Positions 8,839 to 17,815 are shown, counted from the first letter of the stretch. The stretch is DNA of 64,000 nucleotides from Alloacidobacterium sp963823845 (GCA_963823845.1 CAWGND010000013.1:768049-832048); one strand, 5' to 3'. Numbers and translations are program-made. The notes: generated from the sequence alone by a model not told the origin.

Positions 8839-9372
8839 CAGCGTGCTTGTGTCCCCAGCAACGATCGACAGAACAAACCGCGAACCTGCAAGGCATTTGG
8901 ATCGGCCTTTGCTAAGGGACCAACTCAAATACATTTTTCTCTTGGTACGCAAATTCGTTCAAAAAAACTTAGCCTCGTGAGACAAAACCGTTCCCATTGG
9001 ACGCAGGTAGACAGTAGAAGCGCACCTGACAAAGGTGAAATTGCTAATGAGGTGCCGATCGAATCGTTCAGAGGTTAGACGAGATTCGGTCTGGTTCGAT
9101 GCTTCAGGTTAACCACAAGTCCGGAACGGCTTAAGGCGGACAGACTGGGTCGACCCGCGCTGCTCCGAGCAGGCCAATGGAAAGGGTGGACGACATGAAA
9201 GCTTTTTGGATTCTGGGATGCGTGCTGATCCTGACGAATGTACCAACCTCGCACGCGCAGCAGCTTAAGTGGGGTGATCCGAACTACAAGCTAGCATATG
9301 GGCTCGCTAGCGACATCGGCTGGTACCAGATCACGGCCACAAAGCGTGGGCGGTGAAGGATGGCGCAACCTC
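8838..9372 (+). repeat. Repeat module copy A (shared upstream region plus start of a secreted gene)
   Basis: This stretch is strongly similar, in inverted orientation, to 27266-27808 (copy B), and in part to 33172-33270 and 34034-34210 (copy C). The best conserved core includes AACTTAGCCTCGTGAGACAA, the TAGAAGCGCACCTGACAAAG segment and the start of the MKAFWILG reading frame. I infer a duplicated promoter/5' region that moved with its gene. Confidence 0.8.
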
Positions 9373-9450
9373 TCACACAATCCTCGCTGAAAGTTCAGAG
9401 ATTTGTCTCCGTCGTGGCTTGTTGAAGCCAGAAAACGATAGACCTGAATG
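9195..9450 (+). pseudogene. Truncated copy of the secreted protein gene at 26571-27446
   Basis: ATG 9195 opens MKAFWILGCVLILTNVPTSH and W-G-D-P-N-Y-K-L, almost identical to the 27446 gene. After Q-I-T-A-T-K the frame is lost; A-W-A-V-K-D-G-A-T-S continues in another frame. The similarity then jumps to a segment like H-T-L-A-E-I, suggesting an internal deletion, and stops by 9450. It is non-functional, but its upstream region may now drive the lectin-like gene that starts at 9507. Confidence 0.7.
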
Positions 9451-9506
9451 ATAGGTTTTTTCCGCTTTACGCATTAAAGAATGAGAGCAATGGGAGGAAA
9501 TATTTC

Positions 9507-11258
9507 ATGAGTCTAAACTGGTCAGCTTGGTCCAGCCCGGCGCAAGGTAACACCTTGGCTGGTACTCCAATTACCGCGATCCCGATTTCAAACGCCCCTG
9601 GACAGTTTGCCCTGTTCATTGCCGATCCCGGCGGGTACATCTACACAGCTTCAGGAAACAACCAGGTCGGATGGGGGGACTGGAGCTGGGTCGCTCAAGG
9701 CCACGCTGCGCCCGGCTCGCAGATTACCGCACTCCCACTTACTACAGCGCCGGGAGAATTTGTTCTTTTCATTGCAAGCCCTGCTGGAGAAGTCATGACG
9801 ACCTCGGGTAGCGCCCAAAAGGGCTGGGCACCCTGGGCGAATGTGGCAGAGGGCAGCACCTCCCCCCGTCAGCTCATCACCGCCGTTCCGGTTGCCACGA
9901 GCCTCGGACAATACGCTCTTTTTATTGCTGATCCCAATGGTTACATCTATACCGCAACCGGGAATGCGCAGATTGGCTGGGGAGACTGGACCTGGGTCGC
10001 TCAAGGCCAGGCTGCGCCCGGCTCGCCGGTTACCGCACTTCCACTCGCAGCATCGCCAGCCCAATACATCTTATTTATCGCCAGTCCGAGTGGAGAAGTA
10101 CTGACTACCTCGGGCAGCGCTCAGAGTGGCTGGACAGCCTGGTCGAGTGTGGCTCAGGGTAGCACGGCACCCGGTCAACTCATTACCGCTATTCCTCTCG
10201 CCGGGGCTGCCGGCGAATACGCCCTGTTTACCACCGATCCCAACGGCTATACCTACTGGATCGCGGGTAATGTTCATGGCTGGGGCGATTGGAACTGGAT
10301 CGCCGAAGGTCAGGCCGCTCCAAAAACACCTGTGACCGCAGTCTACCTACCCCTTAGTGAAGGCAGTCAGTTGGAACTGTTTGTCACGAAAACTGACGGC
10401 CAGATCTATATGACATCGAATCCGACGTCCTGGGCACCTTGGACAGCTGTCCCGGGAAGCAGTGCGAAATCAGGATCGTTAATCACCGCAGTGGCCCTGC
10501 AACCTGACCTACTCGCGCTATTTGTCGCTGGCGCCGAAGGCGGAGTCTATACGGCATCGATGATTAACGCTGTTCCCGTTGCTCCCACCAATCTTCATCT
10601 CGTCAGTGTTGAGATTGATCAGGGCGACGCTGCTCAGAGCTTGATCAACATCGGCTGGACCGATAATTCGACGGACGAAACTGGCTTCACTGTCACGGCT
10701 ACAGCTGACGGAGGTCTTGCTTATAAGGCAACCGTCGCTGCCAATACGACGACATATCAAATCGTTGCTAAGAACGGATACACATACTCCATCATCGTCG
10801 CGGCCGTCAATGCCGCAGGCTCTGCGCCTTCAAACGCGATTAGCGTTCCGGTTTCGGGGAACACTACTCCTCCGACGTCGGAGGCTTCCATATCTGCTTT
10901 CGTAACCGACGCTACGAATGTCGGAGTCTACACACTGGCCATTACTGGTTCCAATTTCGGAAAGAGTGAACAAGTAGAGGTAACGGTCAATTGGATAGTT
11001 AGTGGTGAAGGAGCTGGTAACCCGTATGCGTTGCCGCCGGTGATGACGGATCCTCTCGTGGGCTCTTTTAGTACGACATTTTCAGGAAACTCCACCGGAG
11101 GATTCTGTCCCATAGAGGAGCCCCTTGGCACGCCTCAGCCGCTGCAGACTTTCAAAGTGACGGCAAAAGGTTTGACGAGCAGCAAGACCGCGTCCGCTAC
11201 CACGACTTTTACCTGTCCCTTTTCGGCGAACACTCTTATTGCTCAGGAAACGAATTGA
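9507..11258 (+). CDS. Seven-bladed lectin-like propeller protein with FN3 domain
   Basis: 583 residues. Residues 1-355 hold seven repeats of about 50 residues, each with W-x-x-W, V-A-x-G, P-G-x-x-I-T-A-x-P, L-F-I-A-x-P-x-G-x-V/I-Y-T. This layout resembles PLL/tectonin-type sugar-binding propellers. Residues about 357-452 look like a fibronectin type III domain (P-x-A-P-T-N-L, then Y-T-Y-S-I-I-V-A-A-V-N-A-A-G). The last 120 residues (S-I-S-A-F-V-T-D...) look like a further beta-sandwich. There is no signal peptide, so export would need another route. GGGAGG precedes ATG 9507 by a few bases. A tail-fibre-like gene follows at 11449. I infer a carbohydrate-binding surface or particle protein; the ligand is unknown. 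Confidence 0.75.
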   Translation: MSLNWSAWSSPAQGNTLAGTPITAIPISNAPGQFALFIADPGGYIYTASGNNQVGWGDWSWVAQGHAAPGSQITALPLTTAPGEFVLFIASPAGEVMTTSGSAQKGWAPWANVAEGSTSPRQLITAVPVATSLGQYALFIADPNGYIYTATGNAQIGWGDWTWVAQGQAAPGSPVTALPLAASPAQYILFIASPSGEVLTTSGSAQSGWTAWSSVAQGSTAPGQLITAIPLAGAAGEYALFTTDPNGYTYWIAGNVHGWGDWNWIAEGQAAPKTPVTAVYLPLSEGSQLELFVTKTDGQIYMTSNPTSWAPWTAVPGSSAKSGSLITAVALQPDLLALFVAGAEGGVYTASMINAVPVAPTNLHLVSVEIDQGDAAQSLINIGWTDNSTDETGFTVTATADGGLAYKATVAANTTTYQIVAKNGYTYSIIVAAVNAAGSAPSNAISVPVSGNTTPPTSEASISAFVTDATNVGVYTLAITGSNFGKSEQVEVTVNWIVSGEGAGNPYALPPVMTDPLVGSFSTTFSGNSTGGFCPIEEPLGTPQPLQTFKVTAKGLTSSKTASATTTFTCPFSANTLIAQETN

Positions 11259-11448
11259 CGCAAGTCGTCGCGCAGGTTTCTCTACTTGCAACTTATCTGC
11301 TCGTGGCCTCAAGCCACTATGCGCGGAAGCCGGTAAAAGCGGCCATTGCGCAGCAACTCGCCAGGGAAATGCTGGCGTAACTATTAACTCGGTCCGGCGC
11401 GCTTTAGCCTTCAACTGCGGCCGGCACACGGCAAAAGGAGAAATCATC

Positions 11449-11964
11449 ATGGGTACATGGTCGATTGTCGGCAACGCTTTAGGAAATCCACCTCAGGGTG
11501 TGCTCGGAACTACCGACGATAACGCACTCGTCATAGAAACCGCAGGTCAGGAACGCCTCAGCATCGATCCCAGCGGAAACGTTGGAATTGGAACCGCAAA
11601 TCAACCTCCAGAGATTTCACTGTTCGCCGACACCTTCCGCGTACAGTCTCCCAATATGTGGCTGAGCCTTACAGGTAATGGCGGCGGCCAGCTTCGCATT
11701 GCCAACAATCCCAACGACAATCGGGTATGGTTGGAAGCTTATAGCGCCGACGGCAGCACCAGCGCCACGGAAATGCTGCTGACTGGCTTCGCGGGTGGCC
11801 CAGTTCCGCAGCTCACGTTGCAGGCTACAAATACCTCGGTTTCTGGCAAACTCACCGCTGGCGAAATCGACAGTCCGACCATCGACGCTCTCGCAAAGCA
11901 AATCAGTTCGCTCGCGCAGGAAGTCACTTCGCTCGCAGCGCAGATCGCGAACTTGCATGGATAA
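11449..11964 (+). CDS. Tail-fibre-like / adhesin-type protein with C-terminal coiled coil
   Basis: 171 residues starting at ATG 11449, chosen because AAAAGGAG lies just upstream. The segment G-Q-E-R-L-S-I-D-P-S-G-N-V-G-I-G-T is the beta-structured head motif seen in many phage tail-fibre and trimeric adhesin proteins. The last 30 residues (I-D-A-L-A-K-Q-I-S-S-L-A-Q-E-V-T-S-L-A-A) form a heptad coiled coil suited to trimerisation. There is no signal peptide. It lies 190 bp downstream of the lectin-like gene on the same strand and may be its structural partner. No phage structural genes are nearby. Confidence 0.6.
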   Translation: MGTWSIVGNALGNPPQGVLGTTDDNALVIETAGQERLSIDPSGNVGIGTANQPPEISLFADTFRVQSPNMWLSLTGNGGGQLRIANNPNDNRVWLEAYSADGSTSATEMLLTGFAGGPVPQLTLQATNTSVSGKLTAGEIDSPTIDALAKQISSLAQEVTSLAAQIANLHG

Positions 11965-12042
11965 ATATCGCTGCTTCAGCGCTAGCCGCACTCTGCCGCC
12001 GTCTGTCCGAGCTTTGGTGCTCCTACACGGTAATCGCCCACG

Positions 12043-12165
12043 GTGATCGGCGCTGTGTTCGCAACGCGGGATGCGGGACGGTCGCAGATGGCGGCCGCGG
12101 TTTTCAATCAACCCGCTGATCCAACGAAAGCACGGGTATCTCGAACTTCTCGAGTGCAAAGCTCT
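12043..12165 (+). pseudogene. Fragment of an arsenate reductase / low-MW phosphatase-like gene
   Basis: The frame holds F-A-T-R-D-A-G-R-S-Q-M-A-A-A-V-F-N-Q followed by A-D-P-T-K-A-R, which matches the phosphate-loop region of ArsC-type (thioredoxin-coupled) low-molecular-weight phosphatases. The catalytic Cys of the P-loop is replaced (normally V-C-x-x-N-A-G-R-S) and the rest of the protein is missing. This is a short relic. Confidence 0.5.
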
Positions 12166-12463
12166 GTTATTCAATGTGCTGAAAGCCAAGTCGAGGGTCT
12201 CCATAGTAGGTATATGAGGCCCATGCAAAATCGCCGGGGGCCTTCTCCTTACAGGCCAAGCGTGCTTCGAGCAAAGCTCGACCCATGGGCTTCCGATCCA
12301 GGAGCAGAGCGGTATAGAACCTACTGGCAAAACTCTCCCCACGCGGCTATTACATTTATGTGCGGGCCTAGGGCGAAAAATTTGTTCGGGCACTTTGGCC
12401 TTCCTCAGCCAGTTTGGCATCGAATCGAGTTGTATGGCATGAACGTCCTTCCCCCTACTTACA

Positions 12464-14926
12464 GTGCGTCAACTTGGCACGTTGATCCGGCGTTGCAGTA
12501 AGCAAGCACGAGAATGGATCGACGAGGGTACGCGGGTGTTGAGCGAAGCACGCGAGAAATTGACGCGAACGAACGGCAGGCTGGTAACAGGGATTCTCGT
12601 TATTGCAGTGCTGTATTTCGCACGTGATGTATTTATTCCTTTGGCGCTGGCGGGGTTATTAGCGTTTCTTCTAGCACCATCAGCCACCCGATTGGAGCGA
12701 TGGAGACTGGGGAGGACGCTTTCCGCCCTTCTGGTAATCTTTCTCTCCCTCGTAGGAACGGCGGCCCTCAGCTGGGTAGTGCTAGGGCAGATCTACAACC
12801 TTGCCGTCGAGCTCCCCGAATACGAACAGAATGTCACGGAGAAACTCGAATCGCTGCATCTGAATTCGCCGGGAAGACTGACCAGCACAGTCGAAATGCT
12901 GACGACCCTCAGCAAGCAGATTAAGAATGGCGGTTCGATAATTTCTCCGATTACCCCGGCGGCTCCGCGACAGAGGGCGGCTGCTCACACACCTAGGACG
13001 CCCATGATCCCGGCGAATAAGCCGACGCAGGCAGTCGCCGTAACGATAGAGCAGCCCGAAGAATCGATGACGGCGATGATTGAGAGGACGATGGTACCGC
13101 TCGTCCACCCGCTTACGACGGCGTTTATCGTTGCGATCTTCCTGGTGTTCATGCTGCTGGGTCGGGAAGATCTGCTGGACCGTGCCCTTCGACTCGCCGG
13201 AAACGAGCGGATTCACGTGACTACAACTGCCATCGAGGATGCCAGCAGCAGGGTAAGCCGGTACCTCCAGATGCAACTTGTTGTCAATCTCTGTTATGGC
13301 ACGATCGCCGGACTTTTACTCTGGTGGATCGAAGTGCCGCATCCGTTGCTGTGGGCGGTGCTGACCTGCCTCCTGCGCTTTGTGCCGTATATCGGAATTC
13401 TGATGGCCGCGGCCGGCCCGCTGCTGCTTTCGGTTGCGGCTTCGCCTCACTGGAACATGTTGATCGCGACGATGGTGATGTTTGCGATTCTTGAGATCGT
13501 TACTGCAAACTTCGTCGAGCCGATGCTGTACGGAGCGTCCACCGGCATGTCTGCGATCGCCATCTTGACTGCGGCAATCTTCTGGACCCTCTTGTGGGGA
13601 TTTCCTGGGCTGCTGCTCTCCATTCCCCTTACAGTGTGCCTGATAGTCATCGGTCGGCAGGTTCCGCATCTCCACTTCCTGGAGGTGCTCTTCGGAGAGG
13701 ATTCAGCATTGGCTCCTTCGGACCGTTTCTATCAGCGGATGTTGGCCTCGAATACTCCTGCGGCAAGGTCGCTGATCGAAGAGATGTTGAAGACGAAGTC
13801 GATGGAGGAAGTTTTTGACATAATTCTTGTTCCTGCACTGACCCAGGTCGAGGAGGCGCGGCACTCCGAGCAGATAACAGCAACGCGCGCGGATGAGGTA
13901 TTACAGGGAATCGAAGAATTGGCTGAGGACGTAATAAACAAAGCCGAGACGGTCTCGGAATCTGAACCGAAGCGGACGAAGCTGGTGGCATGCATACCGG
14001 CGAGGGACTTTGCCGATGAGACTGCGTGCCAGTTGGCGTTGCAGGTCCTTACCGATACAGCCACGGTGCAAGTGGTTCCAATAGACTCGTCTACATCAGA
14101 TATGCTCCAGTTCCTCGAGAATCTGCGGCCCGATGTGATTTGTGTGCTCGGGATCCCACCGCATGCTGTACGACACCTACGGATGCGATGTCGCCAGATC
14201 CGGAGCCGGCTGCCTGACGTCACAGTGGTCGCATGCGTGCTGATTAGGGCGTGCGATCTCTCGAAGCTGCGGAGCCGCATCACGACAGAAGAGGCACAAC
14301 ACGTGGTGTGCTCGATGCAGCTGTTGAAGGAGTATTTGACGTCCGTTTTATACTCCTTAGCTCCAGCTGTCGAAACGGCGCCAGAAATCCAGGAAGAGAC
14401 AAAGGCGACCACTGCGCTCGTCGAAACAGCCCGCAAAATGCAGCAGGTGGATGTGCTCGACGAACCGGAGGAAGGCATCTTCAGCCGCTTGGCCACGAAC
14501 CTGGCTCGGTCGTTCGACGCGCCTATTGCATTGATCACTGTGGCAGACGGTCAACGATGCTTCTGGGAAGCACAGTGTGGTTTGGCGGAGGACATGCAGT
14601 CCACAGAATCTGAATGGGATCTTTCGGTGTGCAGTAAAATCGTGTTCTCAGATTCTACCCTCGTGCTTACGGATACCGCCGACGATGAGTGCTTCGCGAA
14701 CGATGCCTTCCTGAAAAACAAAGGAATACGGTTCTATGCCGGCGCTCCCCTTAAGGCACATGATGGCGAGGTAGTCGGTTCATTGTGCGTGCTGGACACG
14801 CGTCCTCGACAAATAACCGAACAGCAGAAAGAGGTACTGACTTCGGTCGCGAATGCGGTCATGACCGCAATTGAGCTCCATCGTACTGAAAAGGCCGAAG
14901 GCGCGGCAGTGTCACACGATTCGTAG
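12464..14926 (+). CDS. AI-2E/PerM-type permease fused to a B12-binding-like domain and a GAF domain
   Basis: 820 residues from GTG 12464; a GTG at 12536 with GAGGG upstream is an alternative start. Residues about 40-425 are an AI-2E family (PerM-like) membrane domain: several helices, a long cytoplasmic or periplasmic insert (about 120-215), then L-L-W-A-V-L-T-C-L-L-R-F-V-P-Y-I-G and F-V-E-P-M-L-Y-G, the family signature. Residues about 505-635 (L-V-A-C-I-P-A-R-D-F-A-D-E-T, then L-R-P-D-V-I-C-V-L-G) look like a cobalamin-binding or receiver-like Rossmann fold without an obvious cofactor His. Residues about 665-805 are a GAF domain. I infer a transporter or exporter whose activity is tuned by a cytoplasmic sensor; the ligand is unknown. 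Confidence 0.8.
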   Translation: MRQLGTLIRRCSKQAREWIDEGTRVLSEAREKLTRTNGRLVTGILVIAVLYFARDVFIPLALAGLLAFLLAPSATRLERWRLGRTLSALLVIFLSLVGTAALSWVVLGQIYNLAVELPEYEQNVTEKLESLHLNSPGRLTSTVEMLTTLSKQIKNGGSIISPITPAAPRQRAAAHTPRTPMIPANKPTQAVAVTIEQPEESMTAMIERTMVPLVHPLTTAFIVAIFLVFMLLGREDLLDRALRLAGNERIHVTTTAIEDASSRVSRYLQMQLVVNLCYGTIAGLLLWWIEVPHPLLWAVLTCLLRFVPYIGILMAAAGPLLLSVAASPHWNMLIATMVMFAILEIVTANFVEPMLYGASTGMSAIAILTAAIFWTLLWGFPGLLLSIPLTVCLIVIGRQVPHLHFLEVLFGEDSALAPSDRFYQRMLASNTPAARSLIEEMLKTKSMEEVFDIILVPALTQVEEARHSEQITATRADEVLQGIEELAEDVINKAETVSESEPKRTKLVACIPARDFADETACQLALQVLTDTATVQVVPIDSSTSDMLQFLENLRPDVICVLGIPPHAVRHLRMRCRQIRSRLPDVTVVACVLIRACDLSKLRSRITTEEAQHVVCSMQLLKEYLTSVLYSLAPAVETAPEIQEETKATTALVETARKMQQVDVLDEPEEGIFSRLATNLARSFDAPIALITVADGQRCFWEAQCGLAEDMQSTESEWDLSVCSKIVFSDSTLVLTDTADDECFANDAFLKNKGIRFYAGAPLKAHDGEVVGSLCVLDTRPRQITEQQKEVLTSVANAVMTAIELHRTEKAEGAAVSHDS

Positions 14927-15304
14927 CCGCCGATCTGACTGCGCATTGCGTGGCGGCTGATCTCAATACCTAAGAGATTTCAAGATATTCCCATTGACAT
15001 AGCTTGATCGTGTAACGCAAACGGTACAACGCTAATCCTAGCCGGGCCAATTGGAACAGCGATTATCCAGCAAGATGGGGCGGATAACGACATCTCCTTC
15101 ATCCTTGGAGGGTCTTTTGACATAGTCGTCAACGGCCGAAAGGTAGCCCGGCCTTTTTGTAACGATCACATGGGCGAAATGGCTGCTGTTCAAGCGAGGC
15201 AATTAAGCTGCGCGGCTGTGATATTTGCTCAAGACTCAGTGGTCTGCCAACTTACCGTGACGATGCGTGGTGGCAACACGCTGAGTCGTCATATTGCATG
15301 CGAC
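14927..15304. other. Intergenic region, no gene seen
   Basis: No coding frame here has a ribosome site or a recognisable product. It separates the permease fusion gene (plus) from a convergent small gene. Confidence 0.4.
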
Positions 15305-15523
15305 CTATTTTGCTGTCTTTTTAACCTTCGCCCAGCGCGCCTTCTGCGCCGCGGCTATTCTCGCAAGCCCCTCTGCGGAGAAATGGCGTTTCTTCTTCGG
15401 CGCTGCTTTGGGAGCTACCTGTCGTGGTGTGCGTTTGGAGGTTGTTCCAGTAAGTAGGTCTTTAACCTGTTCTAAGCGGGCTATCTCGGCATCAAGTGCT
15501 GCAATGATTTCATTGGTTTGCAT
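15305..15523 (-). CDS. Small basic-tailed hypothetical protein
   Basis: 72 residues from ATG 15523 (MQTNEIIAALDAEIARLEQV). The N-terminal 30 residues form an amphipathic coiled coil. The C-terminal half is rich in Lys, Arg and Ala (K-K-K-R-H-F-S-A-E-G-L-A-R-I-A-A-A-Q-K), a histone-H1-like tail common on small acidobacterial proteins. I infer nucleic-acid association. The function is unknown. An upstream start that adds 16 residues is possible but lacks a better ribosome site. Confidence 0.65.
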   Translation of the reverse strand: MQTNEIIAALDAEIARLEQVKDLLTGTTSKRTPRQVAPKAAPKKKRHFSAEGLARIAAAQKARWAKVKKTAK

Positions 15524-15617
15524 ATGCAAAGTGTATCGCAGCCCACTCTCGAGCGGCCCAGCACATCCCATACAATGTAGAGTGCTGACGGGCCTTCTTT
15601 AGAAAGCGGGAGTCCCA

Positions 15618-15926
15618 ATGATCGACAGATGTTTCAATCCGGCTTGCGGAATAGCAATGCGATATTTGCGGGATGGTCGTGTGGTCCGCGTTACCCGCGA
15701 AAGAGATGGACGGGCCTCAGTTGAGCATCACTGGCTGTGCGGCCCTTGTTATAGAACCCACGACTTTGAGTTCCTGCCGGACGGGGCAGTTACCCTCAAG
15801 AAAAAAACAAGCGCGGAACATGCAGATGAACTGCATTTCGGTGATGTGATATTGCATGAGCGCAGAAGAGTTAAAAGAGCCCCCGGCGCGAGCCGAGGGC
15901 CAAATATTGACGGGAAGGTCGCTTAG
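15618..15926 (+). CDS. Small zinc-ribbon-like hypothetical protein
   Basis: 102 residues with four cysteines in two pairs: Cys5 and Cys10 (C-F-N-P-A-C) and Cys41 and Cys44 (L-C-G-P-C). Between them lies R-Y-L-R-D-G-R-V-V-R-V. This spacing suggests one structural zinc site. It starts at ATG 15618 and is divergent from the 72-aa gene, with about 95 bp between the starts. I do not recognise a function. The C-terminal 20 residues are encoded by a GC-rich hairpin with a GCGA loop (15879-15900), so the natural C-terminus might be shorter and the hairpin could act as a terminator. Confidence 0.65.
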   Translation: MIDRCFNPACGIAMRYLRDGRVVRVTRERDGRASVEHHWLCGPCYRTHDFEFLPDGAVTLKKKTSAEHADELHFGDVILHERRRVKRAPGASRGPNIDGKVA

Positions 15927-16156
15927 AGTCCGCGATTCTGGGACTTCAACTCGCCGATAGCCTGAAATGCCTGGCCGAGAGCTATGACAATACAGCGAGG
16001 GTCGGTCAGGCTGAAGCTGGACGTTTATTTCTCCATTCGTTAAGGGTTACAACCGGGAGAAGTTATAGTCGGGCAAATTCAACCTTCAAAGCATTTTTAA
16101 CTATGGTTGATGGTCGTTAAGCGTGTGCATGGCATCTTGATATTCAGGGTGACGCC

Positions 16157-16546
16157 ATGGCAGTGAGGGCGCTGGTTGTCGATTATCAGCCGACCATTGT
16201 CTACACGCTTGCCTTGGTCTTAAGGGCTTCCGGGTATGAGGTCAGGACAGAGCACAGCGGCGAAGCTGCGTTGGCCACGGCGATGGAATGGCAACCGGAT
16301 CTGCTCATCATAGAGCTCATTTTGGCAGACATGAACGGGCTGGAGTGCGCAACGCGAATTCGTCGACGATACGTGGATTGCGGCGTCATCCTCGTGTATG
16401 CATGCGTAGGTGACAGTCTCCTTGAGCAAGTGCGGCGGCTTGGGTTTGGAGCATTTGAGAAACCGGTCAATCCGGAGATGCTTCTTGCCGCATCAGGCAA
16501 CATAACACGGGCGTCCGTAACTCGGAAGGGTTCAAATGGCGATTGA
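16157..16546 (+). CDS. Single-domain response regulator with Asp-to-Glu phospho-acceptor
   Basis: 129 residues covering one CheY-like receiver fold and no output domain. The acidic pocket is reduced to VVDY (Asp9, with Tyr10 in place of the second acid). The residue aligned with the phosphorylated Asp is Glu53 (LIIELILADMNGLE). The conserved Thr/Ser of strand 4 is Tyr81, and only Lys102 (FEKPVNPE) is normal. I infer a pseudo-receiver that cannot be phosphorylated in the usual way and may mimic the active state. No histidine kinase is nearby; a short gene follows at 16569. Confidence 0.85.
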   Translation: MAVRALVVDYQPTIVYTLALVLRASGYEVRTEHSGEAALATAMEWQPDLLIIELILADMNGLECATRIRRRYVDCGVILVYACVGDSLLEQVRRLGFGAFEKPVNPEMLLAASGNITRASVTRKGSNGD

Positions 16547-16568
16547 GCAACATTTGAAGAGAGGCGAC

Positions 16569-16760
16569 ATGAAGATAGAATTTAGCTGGGAATTCAGCGA
16601 AGAAGAGATGGCGGCGATAGGAAATCACCTGGGCGAAGAACAGGTGGACGCCGCGGGAATCAAGGAGTTTCTGCAAATTGCTGTGCGGGAAGCCGTGGAG
16701 CGCGCGATAGTAGAACGCAAGGCCTCAGATAATGATCCCTCATCTAATACCGGACCGTAG
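16569..16760 (+). CDS. Small acidic hypothetical protein
   Basis: 63 residues from ATG 16569, which follows GAGAGG. The upstream alternative ATG at 16536 overlaps the receiver gene stop and is less likely. The sequence is strongly helical and acidic in its centre (S-E-E-E-M-A-A-I-G-N-H-L-G-E-E-Q-V-D). It lies 22 bp after the pseudo-receiver gene and is probably cotranscribed. No family is recognised. Confidence 0.5.
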   Translation: MKIEFSWEFSEEEMAAIGNHLGEEQVDAAGIKEFLQIAVREAVERAIVERKASDNDPSSNTGP

Positions 16761-16825
16761 CTCTCGTGTAAGTCGAGGTTGACTATCGTAAAAGGCGTGC
16801 TGCCTTCCCCAAAAAGAGGACAACA

Positions 16826-17077
16826 ATTGTATGGCGACCTCAGACCTTTAAGACGTTCGGACTTTCCGATGCGCAGCTAACGGAGCTGGAAAAGCTCGCG
16901 CGCGCTCAGGAGAGAACCGTCAATGAAGTTCTCGCCGATGCCGTGGACGTCTATATCAAGGATAAGCAGTGGGCCGCTTTGAAATGATACGGTCGTGCGA
17001 AATCCCGTGAACTCGGCTTGACCGAAGCCGATGTTCCCCGTCTCAAGAATCCCGTCAAGAGCGCGGCCGGCAGGTGA
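16826..17077 (+). pseudogene. Ribbon-helix-helix antitoxin with internal stop
   Basis: The frame reads F-G-L-S-D-A-Q-L-T-E-L-E-K-L-A-R-A-Q-E-R, then V-N-E-V-L-A-D-A-V, a CopG-like antitoxin. It is interrupted by TGA at 16985-16987 and continues in the same frame with Y-G-R-A-K-S-R-E-L-G-L-T-E-A-D-V-P-R-L, the usual tail, stopping at 17077. One nonsense change explains the break. It overlaps the toxin remnant start in GTGA form. Confidence 0.65.
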
Positions 17078-17219
17078 TCGGGGTCACAGCTGATACCAAT
17101 ATCTACATTTCTACCCTGGAGAGCATGCTCTCTTATCCAAATTCGATGATGAGTACGAGTGGGCCCGCTATCGAAAAGCAGGAATTACTGTCTTCGACAC
17201 GCAAACAGGCGAAAGATTG
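17074..17219 (+). pseudogene. PIN-domain toxin fragment
   Basis: GTG 17074 overlaps the antitoxin stop. The first codons give V-I-G-V-T-A-D-T-N-I-Y-I-S, the first PIN strand with its catalytic Asp. After about 16 residues the resemblance ends and a stop follows at 17219. The rest of the toxin is deleted. Confidence 0.6.
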
Positions 17220-17249
17220 ATTTGAATAAATCGTGCTTGCGATAATTCG

Positions 17250-17815
17250 TTATTTCTCCTTCCTACTTGCGAAACCAGTTCTTTCGATATTCCGGAGACT
17301 GGAAAAAGATTTACTCAGAAGACTTCGCTGCGAAGGAGAAAGACAAGATCATCAGTTCTCTCAAGAACGGTCATCGGAGCCTCGGGCTTCAAGATAGAAA
17401 ATGCATGGGGAGAGGTCATTTAAGATCCGCGGAAGCTAGATAACATATTCCGCATTGGGTCAACAAGGCGCCCTTGAAAGAAAAGGACAAATGGGACCCC
17501 GATTACACCAAACGGGCCAAGATGAAGGCAATCCTTTACACGTTCATTCCGGAGTTCTCTGCCCAAATGGGTGGCGCGACAACGATCGATGTCACCAAAC
17601 CAAGAATTGACAAGGCCTACGGGATTAGAAAGCTCAGGGATATCCTGGGCATTTCATTGAAGGAGATGATTTTCATCGGTGATGCCTTGTTCGCAGGAGG
17701 AAACGACTATCCTGCCGAACAAGCGGGCTTGATTTCTATTCCAGTTCGATGGCCTGAGGATACGAAGCGGTTATCGAGGCAATCATTGGTTGTTTAGGTG
17801 GCGATCAGCGGGCTG
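17250..17815 (+). pseudogene. HAD-IIB hydrolase (phosphomannomutase-like), frameshifted
   Basis: Pieces of one HAD-IIB protein lie in several frames. First come a L-P-T-C-x-T segment and W-K-K-I-Y-S-E-D-F-A-A-K-E-K-D-K. Then, from 17474, come W-D-P-D-Y-T-K-R, G-G-A-T-T-I-D-V-T-K-P and D-K-A-Y-G-I-R-K-L, with the last HAD motif F-I-G-D-A-L-F-A-G-G-N-D-Y-P-A. The tail V-I-E-A-I-I-G-C-L-G is again in another frame. The N-terminal nucleophile motif D-x-D is absent. Several separate lesions indicate a decayed gene. Confidence 0.75.

Noticed and set aside
15879..15900. GC hairpin with GCGA loop as a terminator
   Set aside because: It lies inside the coding frame of the 102-aa protein and is followed by no T run; kept only as a note there.
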